Assembly: GCF_017873135.1 (NCBI RefSeq)
Contig: NZ_JAGGJV010000001.1
Location: 310,001 to 374,000, forward strand
DNA length: 64,000 bases
Reading direction: 5' to 3'
Origin: Rhizobium herbae
GTDB lineage: Bacteria; Pseudomonadota; Alphaproteobacteria; Rhizobiales; Rhizobiaceae
The translations under genes were made by a program, and so were the position numbers. Below, piece by piece: positions 35,633-44,851 of the stretch (positions within the stretch are counted from its first letter, which is position 1; each line of letters opens with the position of its first letter). Under the pieces are notes generated by a model, which worked only from the letters and a program-made list of their open reading frames with translations, was not told the origin of the DNA and ran no database searches.

Positions 35633-36673
35633 TCACTCCAGTGGTGGCAGGAGACGCACACGCTCAGGGGGAATCCTGACGGCGGAGACCGGAGTTCTCA
35701 GATGTGTCTCCAGGCGAACCATCCCGGTGCCGACAGCCAGATCGATCCGGCGAACTGGCCCCAGAAACCGGTCCGACAGGGTTTCACCTGCGATTTCACC
35801 GGCAACCTCGGCCCGCGGCGAACGCGCCAGCGGCTCGATCCATTCCGGGCGGACAAAGACGATCACCGCATCTCCCCGTGTGCGTGTCCCGGTAACGCAA
35901 GCGATAGGCCCGACCGACGTGCCCACCAGCCCTTCCCGCTCGACAATCCCCGGCCACAGGTTCGATTGGCCGACAAAGCCCGCCACATAGGCGTCCACCG
36001 GGGTGTCGTAGAGTACACGCGGGGTGCCGATTTGTACGATGCGCCCCTCGCGCATCACGGCCACCCGGTCGGCTACGGACAGGGCTTCCTCCTGGTCGTG
36101 CGTCACAAGCAGCGTCGCAATACCCGATTGCCGCTGCACGCGCAGGATTTCGTCACGCATCTCGACCCTTAGTGCCGCATCGAGCGCCGAGAGGGGCTCA
36201 TCCAGGAGAAGCCCCTTCGGGTCAAATACCAATGCACGCGCCAGTGCGACCCTCTGCTGCTGTCCACCCGACAGCATGTGCGGCATCGAGCCGACCCGCG
36301 CGCCCATGCCGACACGCTCCAGCATCTGGATGGCCTGCGCACGCCGTATTGGATGCGGCACACCTCGTACCCGCAGAGGAAAGGCCACGTTCTCCCAGGC
36401 GCACAGGTGTGGAAACAGGGCGTAGTTCTGAAACACCACGCCGAGACGCCGCTCTTCGGCGGTAACCTCCGTCACGTCTCTGTCACCGATCCGTATAAGA
36501 CCAGCCTGCGGCCGGGTGAACCCCGCCAGAAGCTTCAGCGCGGTTGTCTTTCCGGAGCCGGACGCACCGATCAGTGCCACCAGTTCCCCCGGCCCGACCG
36601 TCATTGACAGATCGTGCACCCCGGTTCCGCTGCCGGGATAGGTATAGTTGATGGATTCAAACGCCATGGTCAT
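35633..36673 (-). CDS. ABC transporter ATP-binding protein (spermidine/putrescine/iron type)
   Basis: A 346-residue ATPase. Walker A G-A-S-G-S-G-K-T-T, Q-loop, signature L-S-G-G-Q-Q-Q-R and Walker B L-L-L-D-E-P are present, followed by a TOBE-like C-terminal domain. ATGA overlap with the upstream permease gene. It energises the importer encoded at 36670-39480. Confidence 0.93.
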   Translation of the reverse strand: MTMAFESINYTYPGSGTGVHDLSMTVGPGELVALIGASGSGKTTALKLLAGFTRPQAGLIRIGDRDVTEVTAEERRLGVVFQNYALFPHLCAWENVAFPLRVRGVPHPIRRAQAIQMLERVGMGARVGSMPHMLSGGQQQRVALARALVFDPKGLLLDEPLSALDAALRVEMRDEILRVQRQSGIATLLVTHDQEEALSVADRVAVMREGRIVQIGTPRVLYDTPVDAYVAGFVGQSNLWPGIVEREGLVGTSVGPIACVTGTRTRGDAVIVFVRPEWIEPLARSPRAEVAGEIAGETLSDRFLGPVRRIDLAVGTGMVRLETHLRTPVSAVRIPPERVRLLPPLE

Positions 36674-37455
36674 GAAGAAGCCCCGGATTGGACTGGGTCG
36701 AAGGTTTTCCGGCTATTGCGCCCCACCAACAGGACGATCAGCAAGGCGATCCATGTGAGCAGGAAGCTCACGATCGTGAGCGCCGCTGCCTCGGCGGGTT
36801 CCGACTTGCCGACCAGGTTGATCGAGACCGGAAACGTCTGGAAAAGCAGGATGTTGGCGACGGTGAATTCGCCGAGTACGACGGTGAATGTCATCAGTGC
36901 CGCGTTCACCAGCGCCGGCCATAGGTTGGGCATGACCACCCAGAGGATCGTCCTCCCCACGCCGGCACCCAGGCTTGCCGCCGCAAGGCGCAACTGCGCC
37001 AGATCGAGATTCGAGATCGCGATATCGATCGCCCGGTAGGCATAAGGCAACGCAAGGAAGAAATAGGGCAGCGTCAGAAAGAACGGCGAGCCGATCAGCC
37101 AGCCCGGTCCGCTGATCAGCACAGACAGACCCGCCACCAGGGCGATACCCGGTATGACGAAAGGCAAGATGGCAGCGAGTTCGAGAAGCATGCGCAACCG
37201 GGGTGCAAACAGATGAACGGCGATCACCGCGGGAACCATGACAAGCAGAATGCAAGCGACCGTCGCCAAGGCCAATTGCGCCGACATCCACAGCGGAGCC
37301 AGAAGATCACCACGCGACAACAGCGCGACATATGCGTCCGGGCCGAAACCCGCCTGTCCCCGCGACAGGCTGAAGATCACCGTCATGATCAACGGCAGGG
37401 CGAAGTATATGAAAAGAGCGGCAAGAAAGACGATACGCAGGCTTTTCCCGATCAT
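36670..37455 (-). CDS. ABC transporter permease (second)
   Basis: A 261-residue inner-membrane protein with about six hydrophobic segments and the EAA-type loop region near A-A-A-S-L-G-A-G. The ATG at 37455 has GGAGGTGG upstream and overlaps the preceding permease stop by ATGA. It pairs with the other permease. Confidence 0.9.
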   Translation of the reverse strand: MIGKSLRIVFLAALFIYFALPLIMTVIFSLSRGQAGFGPDAYVALLSRGDLLAPLWMSAQLALATVACILLVMVPAVIAVHLFAPRLRMLLELAAILPFVIPGIALVAGLSVLISGPGWLIGSPFFLTLPYFFLALPYAYRAIDIAISNLDLAQLRLAAASLGAGVGRTILWVVMPNLWPALVNAALMTFTVVLGEFTVANILLFQTFPVSINLVGKSEPAEAAALTIVSFLLTWIALLIVLLVGRNSRKTFDPVQSGASS

Positions 37456-38357
37456 TTCCACCTCCGCGTCCTCTGGCCAAACCAGCGGCTGATCCACACC
37501 AGCACTGCCATCACCACGATCATCCCGACGGACAAGGCTGCGCCGGTCTGCGGTGCGCTTGCAACATCACCCGTCAGGACATTGCCGATCTCGGTCGTCA
37601 ACAGCACGATATTGCCGGAGGTCAACGCATAGGCGGTGGCGTAGCCGGAAAAGGCGGAACCGAACAGCAGAATGAACGCCGAGATCAGCGAGGGCGCAAG
37701 GATGGGCAGCACAACCAGCTGCAACCGCTGAGCTGGATTGGCCCCCAGGCTTTTTGCCGCCGCGAGCCAGTCCTGGCTGATGGCGCGGATGGCGGGTGTG
37801 ATCAGGATAATCATCAGGGGCGTCAGAAAATAGGTATAGACCAGCGTCAGGCCCGAGATCGAATAGAGCGAGAAACCCATCGCATAGATGTCTATTCCCG
37901 CCGTCCGCAACACCCGTGTCAGGAGGCCGAACATGCCCAGTGTGGAAATGAAGGCGAAAGCCAACGGAACGCCTGCAAAATTGGCTGCAACCGCGCTAAA
38001 ACTGGTGACGAGCGCACCGAGGCGGGACTGGGCACCGGAACCAAAAGCGATGAAGGCGACGACCCCGCCAGTGACCAGTGAAACCGACGCCGAGGCAAAC
38101 GAGAGAACGATCGAATTCCAGGCCGCCAGGCGGTATGTGGGATTGGCGAGGGACTGGATGTAATCGAGCGTGAATCCGTGCGGCCCGGAAACCGACTGCG
38201 CAACGAGCAGGATCACCGGCGCGATCATGCCGATCACAGTGAGCAGCAGGAAGGGTGCGATCATCGCAACGGCCCACAGGACATGCATCGGCAATAGGGG
38301 CCGCCGCGTTTTCGCGGCGACCTCCCGGTTGTGTTTGGTTGAATGTGCGAGGTTCAT
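37452..38357 (-). CDS. ABC transporter permease (first)
   Basis: A 301-residue permease from the ATG at 38357. It has several membrane segments and the cytoplasmic A-A-K-S-L-G-A-N-P EAA loop. The start lies 7 bp after the binding-protein stop. It is part of the 39480-35633 leftward operon. Confidence 0.9.
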   Translation of the reverse strand: MNLAHSTKHNREVAAKTRRPLLPMHVLWAVAMIAPFLLLTVIGMIAPVILLVAQSVSGPHGFTLDYIQSLANPTYRLAAWNSIVLSFASASVSLVTGGVVAFIAFGSGAQSRLGALVTSFSAVAANFAGVPLAFAFISTLGMFGLLTRVLRTAGIDIYAMGFSLYSISGLTLVYTYFLTPLMIILITPAIRAISQDWLAAAKSLGANPAQRLQLVVLPILAPSLISAFILLFGSAFSGYATAYALTSGNIVLLTTEIGNVLTGDVASAPQTGAALSVGMIVVMAVLVWISRWFGQRTRRWK

Positions 38358-38364
38358 CGGTGTT

Positions 38365-39480
38365 TCAGATCTTGACCTCTTTCGCCCAAAGATCGGCAAC
38401 GACCTGCTTGGCCTTGTCGAGTTGCGCCTGGGATGCGAAACGGACCTGCTTGTATGCTTCAGGCGTCGGCAGGCGATCCAGAACCGCCTTCGGTACGACG
38501 CCCTGCTCGAGCATGCGACCAAAACGGATCGGCTGCGCAAAGCCCGAAAGGAAGCCGAGCTGGCCCTCGTCGCTGAACAGGAATTCCTGCCATAGCTTGG
38601 CAAGGTTCGGATGCGGCGCATAGGCGCTGATGCCCTGCACATAATAGTTGCCGAATGGCGCGCCGTCGCCTGGAACCACAACTTCAAACTCGGTGCGGCC
38701 TGCCTCTTCATCGCGAATGGTCAGGGCGAGATAGTCCCATCGCAGGGCAATCGGCGTCTGGCCACTCACCATGCTGCCCTTGTCGCTCTGAATGGGATTG
38801 TAGTTGCCCGCAGCGGCGAGACGCGCGAAGAACTCGACACCCGGCTCGATATTATCGAGGCTTCCGCCATTGGCCAGACTTGCCGCCATGACAGCTGCGA
38901 AACTGTCGCCCGCCCGCATCGGATTGCCGCCCATTGCCACCATGCCGCGATACTCCGGCTTCAACAGGTCTGCCCACGTGCGGGGAACAGTCTTGACCAC
39001 CGACTTGTTCACCGCAAACGAGATAATGCCGTAGTAGCAGCCGTAGAAATGGCCGTCCTTATCCTTCACCGAATCCGGAATGTCTTGCCAGGTAGCAACC
39101 TGATAGGGTTGCAAAAGGCCCTCTCCCATCGCCTGCTGCGCAAATGACGGGGCAAGATCCACGCAATCAGGCCCGCGTTCCTGCTTCTTCAGGCTGCGGA
39201 TCGCCTGCAATTCCTCGGAGGAATTGCCTTCAGGATTGGTCGGATTGACCTCGACGCCGTATTTCGCCGAAAAGTCCTTCATCAGCTTGCCGTAGACCCA
39301 GTTGGGTGACAGCGCGATGGTGTTGAGTACTTTTTCCGCCTGAGCGGCCGATACGAGATCGGCTGCCGGGACCGGGCTTGCTAGCGCAAGGCCAGGCGCC
39401 TTGATGTTCAGGAGAGATGCACCGAGTGCAAGAGAGCTTCCACGGAGCAATCCACGCCGGCTAATATCGAAGAACGCCAT
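38365..39480 (-). CDS. ABC transporter substrate-binding protein (Tat-exported)
   Basis: A 371-residue periplasmic binding protein of the PotD/AfuA type. The N-terminus has S-R-R-G-L-L-R-G, a twin-arginine signal, then a hydrophobic run ending LALASP. The first gene of the importer operon; the ligand cannot be read from sequence. The neighbouring phosphoesterase and PHP phosphatase hint at a phosphorylated compound. Confidence 0.88.
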   Translation of the reverse strand: MAFFDISRRGLLRGSSLALGASLLNIKAPGLALASPVPAADLVSAAQAEKVLNTIALSPNWVYGKLMKDFSAKYGVEVNPTNPEGNSSEELQAIRSLKKQERGPDCVDLAPSFAQQAMGEGLLQPYQVATWQDIPDSVKDKDGHFYGCYYGIISFAVNKSVVKTVPRTWADLLKPEYRGMVAMGGNPMRAGDSFAAVMAASLANGGSLDNIEPGVEFFARLAAAGNYNPIQSDKGSMVSGQTPIALRWDYLALTIRDEEAGRTEFEVVVPGDGAPFGNYYVQGISAYAPHPNLAKLWQEFLFSDEGQLGFLSGFAQPIRFGRMLEQGVVPKAVLDRLPTPEAYKQVRFASQAQLDKAKQVVADLWAKEVKI

Positions 39481-39602
39481 GTCGTTTCCTTTCCTATCTG
39501 TCCTGCCGTCAAACGGGCCGGTTCCGGGCCATCCCGACGGAAGTCTATGAATTTTCTCTGCCCGCAATCTCTGGCGGGAACGCTTGCCTCCTATCACGCG
39601 TC

Positions 39603-39619
39603 TCATGAAACATTCATGA
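39603..39619. promoter_or_regulatory. Perfect palindrome in the divergent promoter (TetR operator candidate)
   Basis: TCATGAA-ACA-TTCATGA, 7-bp arms around a 3-bp centre, between the ABC transporter operon and the phosphoesterase-PHP-TetR operon. TetR is encoded in the same cluster. Confidence 0.5.
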
Positions 39620-39753
39620 CATATGCGAGACAATCATCTGAAATAAAACAGTAATTTTGTGCCTTGAGATTAAATAACTATTTGGTTACTAATGTGAATT
39701 GGGCGGCAAGACCTCAAGCGGTCGGCTGCGACCAAAAAAATTGGAGCAAGGGA

Positions 39754-40578
39754 ATGACAAAGATCGCGGTGATCGCAGATCCCCATATTGGTATAGGGAG
39801 CCAGGTTTTTGTTGAAAACTGGCATCGTGCCGTTTCGCATGTGAACATGCGCGAATGTGCCCTGACGGTCATCCTGGGTGACCTTACGTTCGACGCCGCC
39901 AATAGCCGGTCAGACCTGGATTTCGCGCAGACATCACTCTCTGCGCTACACGGTCCATGTCTCGTCCTGCCGGGCAATCACGATGTCGGCGACGTCGATC
40001 GGTCGAGCCCGCAGCCGGCAGATGCGGAGCGCATCGCGCGCTGGACGGAGACATTTGGTCCGGACTACTGGCTTTGCGATGCCGTGCCGGGCTGGCGGCT
40101 CGTTGGAATCGACAGCCAGATCCTGGGCACCGGCCTGGAACGGGAGGAAGAGCAATGGGCGTTTCTGGAAACGGCGCTGCGCAGCGACCGGCGCACAGTG
40201 CTTTTCACCCATCAGCCGCTCTTCCTGGAGCGCTGGGATGAAGGTGACCGTCCCTATTGGGCCACCTGCGGCGTACCGCGTCAGCGGATGCGCGGGCTAC
40301 TGGACATGACCGGCACGTCAGCGGTCGTCTCGGCTCACATGCATCGCGCGCTTGCGGCCGTCCCGGCCCGTGGGCCTGCCTTCTTCTGGACACCGGCAAC
40401 CAGCTTCCTGACACGCAACAGTTCCATGCCCGCCCAGGATGGCACCGAGATCATGGGGGTGACAATCCTCGACCTCTCCGAGCACGGCATGACAGCCGGC
40501 TTCGATCCTGTTCCCGGTCTCGAAACTTTTTATATCGAGGACTTCAACGGTTCCCTTTACCCGGCGCCGGCGAAATGA
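39754..40578 (+). CDS. Calcineurin-type metallophosphoesterase (CpdA-like)
   Basis: A 274-residue dinuclear-metal phosphoesterase. Metal-binding blocks: A-D-P-H-I-G, G-D-L-T-F-D, G-N-H-D, T-H-Q-P and A-H-M-H. It may hydrolyse a phosphodiester or phosphomonoester. The ATG at 39754 has GGAG upstream. It overlaps the next gene by ATGA and faces away from the importer operon, so it probably processes the imported substrate. Confidence 0.87.
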   Translation: MTKIAVIADPHIGIGSQVFVENWHRAVSHVNMRECALTVILGDLTFDAANSRSDLDFAQTSLSALHGPCLVLPGNHDVGDVDRSSPQPADAERIARWTETFGPDYWLCDAVPGWRLVGIDSQILGTGLEREEEQWAFLETALRSDRRTVLFTHQPLFLERWDEGDRPYWATCGVPRQRMRGLLDMTGTSAVVSAHMHRALAAVPARGPAFFWTPATSFLTRNSSMPAQDGTEIMGVTILDLSEHGMTAGFDPVPGLETFYIEDFNGSLYPAPAK

Positions 40579-41444
40579 CCTGGTTCAGCTTTCACGGCGG
40601 CCACAGCGGCGAATTCTGTGCCCATGCGAAGGGGACCTTGGATGAGGTGGTGCAGCGTGCGATTGCGCGGGGCTTCACGCATTACGGGCTTACCGAGCAT
40701 GTACCGCGTTTCAGACCGGAGGATCTTTATCCGGGGGAGGAAGACCTCGGGACAGACGGGCTCATGCGGGCTTTCCTGGCCTATGCGAATACGGCTTTTG
40801 CGTTGCGCGAGCAGTACGAAGACCGCATCGAGCTGCTGATCGGCTTCGAAACGGAAACATTGCCGCCAGGCACTTGGTTGAAGACGATGCAGACCCTGCG
40901 CTTGTCACAGCCCTTCGACTATATCGTTGGCAGTTCTCACGACATCGATGGACGCTGGGTGGATTACAACCCGGAAAGCACCGAGGCGCTCAAGTCCGAT
41001 CTGGGGGGTGACGAGGCGTTGCATCTGGCCTGGTTCGCCCGGCTGACGGATATGGTCGAAGAGCTACGCCCCGAGGTCGTCGGCCACATCGATCTCGTGC
41101 GAAAATTCGAACCCGCGAATTTTGCCTTCGGCAAACCCGCCCTGCACGCCGCCGAGCGCCTGCTGGAGGCCGTCAAGGCAACCGGCGGCATTCTCGATGT
41201 CAATTCTGCCCCCGTCCGGAATGGTTACGGCCATGCCTATCCGCTGCCAATCTTGCTGGAGATGGCCTGCCGCATGGGGGTTGGCGTGACCCTGGGCGAC
41301 GACAGTCACGGCCCCGACACGGTCGGCGTCGGCCTGGAGGCATCGTTACAGGCGATCATCGCCGCCGGCTATCGAACCATCCGTCGCCTGAGCCGCGCGC
41401 GAGGCTGGGAAAACATTCCGATCGATAGGGTGCAACCGCGATGA
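40575..41444 (+). CDS. PHP-domain histidinol-phosphatase-like hydrolase
   Basis: A 289-residue PHP-superfamily phosphatase of the HisJ/YtvP type. Metal motifs: F-H-G-G-H-S, T-E-H-V, H-I-D-L and D-D-S-H. It is coupled by ATGA on both sides. In this setting it is more likely to dephosphorylate an imported compound than to act in histidine synthesis. Confidence 0.85.
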   Translation: MTWFSFHGGHSGEFCAHAKGTLDEVVQRAIARGFTHYGLTEHVPRFRPEDLYPGEEDLGTDGLMRAFLAYANTAFALREQYEDRIELLIGFETETLPPGTWLKTMQTLRLSQPFDYIVGSSHDIDGRWVDYNPESTEALKSDLGGDEALHLAWFARLTDMVEELRPEVVGHIDLVRKFEPANFAFGKPALHAAERLLEAVKATGGILDVNSAPVRNGYGHAYPLPILLEMACRMGVGVTLGDDSHGPDTVGVGLEASLQAIIAAGYRTIRRLSRARGWENIPIDRVQPR

Positions 41445-42229
41445 CCGATCATCCTGATGACGATGCAACGAGCGGCAATACGCCCGTAGCGAAGCGAAAG
41501 AAAACAAATGCCGCCCGTGCGCGCCGCAAAAGCGCAGCTTTGCCTATTGAAGGTACGCCTTTGAAACGGCGTAAGCCCAGACTTCCCGTGTCTCGGCAAT
41601 CAAAACCGGCTGGAAAATCGCGCGATGCAATCGCTACGCGAGCCCAGATCCTCGAGGTCGCCACGGCGGAATTTGCTGCCAAAGGCCTCGGTGGCGCCCG
41701 CGTCGACACGATCGCGGAACGGGCAGGCTTCAACAAGCGCATGCTGTACCACTACTTCGAAAGCAAGGAAAACCTCTTCCAGGCGGTGATCGAAACAGCC
41801 TACATGAAGATCTGGCAGGCGGAGGCCACGCTGGAACTCAACCACATGCCTCCCGAGCAGGCATTGCGTCGCCTGGTCGTCTTCACTTGGGACTATTACA
41901 TCGCCCACCCGGAATTCATAACGCTTTTAAACAGCGAAAACCTTCACCAGGCGAAACACTTCAAGCGGTCGCAGATTATCCAGGACCAGGCTCGCCAGTC
42001 GCGCGATCTGGTCCGACAGATACTGGACCGGGGTGTGGAAGAGGGTATTTTCCGGTCAGGAATAGATTCAATACAGCTCAATATCACCATCAGTGCCCTG
42101 GGTTACTATTACTTGACGAACCACCACACCGCCTCGGTCGTCTACGAGCGGAACATGGCAAGTCCAGAGGCTCTGGCTGATCGATTGGAATTCAACATAC
42201 AGTCGATACTTGCCATCGTCCGTGTCTAG
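41441..42229 (+). CDS. TetR family transcriptional regulator
   Basis: A 262-residue regulator. The HTH reads I-L-E-V-A-T-A-E-F-A, A-E-R-A-G-F-N-K-R-M-L-Y-H-Y-F-E. An unusual ~65-residue basic N-terminal extension precedes it. The C-terminal part is a TetR_C-type ligand domain. It ends the phosphoesterase-PHP operon and likely controls this cluster via the palindrome at 39603. Confidence 0.9.
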   Translation: MTDHPDDDATSGNTPVAKRKKTNAARARRKSAALPIEGTPLKRRKPRLPVSRQSKPAGKSRDAIATRAQILEVATAEFAAKGLGGARVDTIAERAGFNKRMLYHYFESKENLFQAVIETAYMKIWQAEATLELNHMPPEQALRRLVVFTWDYYIAHPEFITLLNSENLHQAKHFKRSQIIQDQARQSRDLVRQILDRGVEEGIFRSGIDSIQLNITISALGYYYLTNHHTASVVYERNMASPEALADRLEFNIQSILAIVRV

Positions 42230-42419
42230 TGGTGCACGTCTGTTCAGTCATCCTCGGGACCGCCGCATGGGCCGATGGCGGCTCAATAATGTTTCATGCA
42301 TTCGGCGAAATATGCTATTGTGCCCCGGCAGGCACACTGCATCGATTAGTGTGACGCCCGTTGCTGGCCTGTCGCACCATTCATGCCGGAGATTGCCAAG
42401 CGCGGCGGAGGAGAATGCA

Positions 42420-42638
42420 ATGCATTACAGCGTGCAGTTTTTCACCTGGACCCCCAAGCAGGGCGTCCATCAGGTCGGATCGACGATTGAGATCGACGCG
42501 GTCAATCCAAAGCTCGCGGCCGTGTCGCTTTTGGGGCTGAGGCTGGACGAGACCGGCGCGGCCAAGAAACTCGCGGTGCGGGTCTGGAATGCACCGGACG
42601 ACAGCAAAGCTGACTGCGAGTGCTTCTATTATCATTGA
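42420..42638 (+). CDS. Small hypothetical protein
   Basis: A 72-residue protein with GGAGGAG about 6 bases before the ATG. It begins M-H-Y-S-V-Q-F-F-T-W-T-P and ends C-E-C-F-Y-Y-H. No family recognised, but the ribosome-binding site and codon use suggest a real gene. Confidence 0.6.
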   Translation: MHYSVQFFTWTPKQGVHQVGSTIEIDAVNPKLAAVSLLGLRLDETGAAKKLAVRVWNAPDDSKADCECFYYH

Positions 42639-42915
42639 CCGATCGCCGTTCCTGACGACGTGGATCCATCGCCATCAACGTGAGCGTAGCCTCTTTGCGG
42701 GACGAAGAGGCTACAAGTGATCTCTGACGGGTCCACCCGTCGCGTTGCCGCGAAAAAGGTTGCCGATAAATATAACGCGACAGGGAAGCCTGCGCGCTCG
42801 TGATGGCGGCCTCCGCCAACATCCGTTCAGAAGGAAGGCCGAAACCTGTTCATAGCGAAACCGGCTTGCCATCATCGAGTTCGGACATAACGCACTGTAA
42901 TAGTGTGGGGAAATT

Positions 42916-42989
42916 TGGAGGCCTCGCCCGGAATTGAACCGGGGTGCAAGGATTTGCAGTCCTCTGCGTCACCACTCCGCCACGAGGCC
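42916..42989 (-). tRNA. tRNA-Cys(GCA)
   Basis: A 74-nt tRNA with encoded CCA. Acceptor GGCCTCG/CGAGGCC, T-arm with GGTTCAATTCC, anticodon GCA. Confidence 0.97.
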
Positions 42990-43249
42990 TCGTTACGATC
43001 TTCACTTAATCGTGACGGGCGTTTAGACCGATTTCCGATCCAGTGCAAGACGCCTCGGTCGGATTCCAAGTTTTTCTCGCGGGAGAAGCGATGGCCATTG
43101 CCGCCATCGCTTCACTCCTTCCAAAACCACGGGGCGTTGCAAAACGGCCCATACCGTCCGGTACCGGTTCCGCTCCACCCAGTCGACAATCGTTTTGAGA
43201 AAAATCCATGCCGGTCTGGCAGCCGCCCGCCGGACGGAACGATCCGGAT

Positions 43250-43957
43250 TTAATGGTAGCGACGGATCAACCCCACCAGTTTTCCCTGGATTTTCACCCT
43301 GTCGGGCCCGAAAATACGGGTCTCGTAGGCGGGGTTGGCGGCTTCCAGCGCGATCGACGCGCCCTTGCGGCGAAACCGCTTCAGCGTTGCCTCTTCATCG
43401 TCCACCAGGGCGACGACGATTTCGCCGGGGCTGGCGGTATTGGTATTGCGGATGATGACCGTGTCCCCGTCGAGAATGCCGGCCTCGATCATCGAGTCGC
43501 CGCGAACTTCCAGCGCATAATGTTCCCCGGTTCCGACCATTTCGAGCGGCACGGAAATGTCGTGCGTATTGTTCTGGATCGCCGAGATCGGCACACCGGC
43601 GGCGATTCGCCCCATGACAGGTATGGAGACGCTGTCGCTATTGGCGGCCGCGGGCTTGGCCGGTGCAGCCGGCTGAACGCCGAGGCTGCCCTGGATAACG
43701 CTCGGGGAAAACCCCCGCTTGGGCTGGAGGCTCATGGAATAGGCCTCCGGCAACTTGATCACTTCCAGCGCCCTCGCCCGGTTTGGCAGGCGCCGGATGA
43801 ACCCGCGTTCCTCGAGTGCTGTTATCAGTCGGTGGATGCCGGATTTTGACGCGAGATCCAGTGCATCCTTCATCTCGTCGAACGACGGCGGTACCCCCGA
43901 TTCCTTCATTCTTTCGTGAATGAACAGAAGCAGTTCCTGTTGCTTGCGGGTCAGCAT
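43250..43957 (-). CDS. lexA: LexA SOS repressor
   Basis: A 235-residue repressor. The N-terminal winged HTH starts [17 protein letters not shown]. The self-cleavage site is the A-G in R-I-A-A-G-V, with catalytic Ser in G-D-S-M and Lys in A-T-L-K-R. A GTTC-N7-GTTC box lies 49 bp upstream (44006-44020), consistent with autoregulation. Confidence 0.96.
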   Translation of the reverse strand: MLTRKQQELLLFIHERMKESGVPPSFDEMKDALDLASKSGIHRLITALEERGFIRRLPNRARALEVIKLPEAYSMSLQPKRGFSPSVIQGSLGVQPAAPAKPAAANSDSVSIPVMGRIAAGVPISAIQNNTHDISVPLEMVGTGEHYALEVRGDSMIEAGILDGDTVIIRNTNTASPGEIVVALVDDEEATLKRFRRKGASIALEAANPAYETRIFGPDRVKIQGKLVGLIRRYH

Positions 43958-44005
43958 GAAAGATCACTCCAGAATCGAGAAACAAATCAAGAACGAACAC
44001 TATAT

Positions 44006-44020
44006 GTTCCATATGTGTTC
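44006..44020. promoter_or_regulatory. LexA (SOS) box upstream of lexA
   Basis: GTTCCATATGTGTTC matches the alphaproteobacterial direct-repeat box GTTC-N7-GTTC exactly. It lies 49 bp before the lexA start. Confidence 0.85.
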
Positions 44021-44117
44021 CGCAAGTCCCTAAAATTCATCGAATGTTTTCAAAGACCGGGGATTTTTGTTTGACGACTGGATTTGAGAGAGGGTTCTAC
44101 GAGCGATCAGACCGACC

Positions 44118-44396
44118 CTAGTTCGAAGCCTGCCACTTGCGTGCCCACCAGACGGACAGTTTTCGGCGCTGGCGTCGAACGAAGGCAAGGTCGTGCGACA
44201 GCACGATCAGGCCCAGCGGTACCATCCAGAACCCGAGGACAGGCAGGAAACCGAGTATGCCGCCGAAGATCAGCACCCCGCCGATGGCGATGCGCAGCCC
44301 CCGCGATTGCGGCAGCCGCATGCGCCGCGATCCGATAACGAGTTCGTGCGTGCGTGCATCGATGCCGAATTTTTTCGTTTTCTGCGGTTCTGCCAT
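44118..44396 (-). CDS. Small membrane protein
   Basis: A 92-residue protein from the ATG at 44396 (GGAG upstream). Two hydrophobic segments (IAIGGVLIFGGILGFLPVLG and WMVPLGLIVL) are flanked by basic residues. No family assigned. It ends before tRNA-Asn on the opposite strand. Confidence 0.65.
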   Translation of the reverse strand: MAEPQKTKKFGIDARTHELVIGSRRMRLPQSRGLRIAIGGVLIFGGILGFLPVLGFWMVPLGLIVLSHDLAFVRRQRRKLSVWWARKWQASN

Positions 44397-44607
44397 AAAC
44401 TCCACCTGTTGAATGCGGGACGCGCAGCGATGTCGCCAATCCCGCAATGGTGCGGATCCGGTTTACCGACAATATCGACAATGCGCTCCTCCCTCACATG
44501 GGGAGTTCTCCACAGTCAGACAAGATTGTGCACTTTTTTTGAAAAACCGCTTGGCAAATCGGAAAAGCATTTGTATTAGCAGCCTCACTTCTGCACCGCG
44601 CAGATGA

Positions 44608-44682
44608 TCCCTGGTAGCTCAGCGGTAGAGCATTCGACTGTTAATCGACAGGTCGCCGGTTCGAATCCGGCCCGGGGAGCCA
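44608..44682 (+). tRNA. tRNA-Asn(GTT)
   Basis: A 75-nt tRNA with encoded CCA. Acceptor TCCCTGG pairs with CCGGGGA, the anticodon loop CTGTTAA has anticodon GTT, and the T-arm contains GGTTCGAATCC. Confidence 0.97.
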
Positions 44683-44688
44683 GATTTC

Positions 44689-44729
44689 AAAGGGTCTCTT
44701 GAGTTTTCAAGAGACCCTTTTCTGTTTTA
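44689..44729 (+). terminator. Rho-independent terminator after tRNA-Asn
   Basis: AAAGGGTCTCTTGA (44689-44702) and TCAAGAGACCCTTT (44707-44720) form a perfect 14-bp stem with a 4-base loop, then TTCTGTTTT. Confidence 0.9.
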
Positions 44730-44851
44730 AGGATTTCCTTCAAAAACCCAATACTGCCATCCAGCGCTAAAAAGCCATGGATCGCGGATGCGCGACTTTC
44801 TTGCGGCGGTATTGTATAGAGAAACGACCTCAACCGAAGCAGGAACAGACA

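Noticed and set aside
44601-44640. TGATCC at the start of tRNA-Asn
   Set aside because: No CGTA at the right distance, and the bases are part of the tRNA acceptor region.
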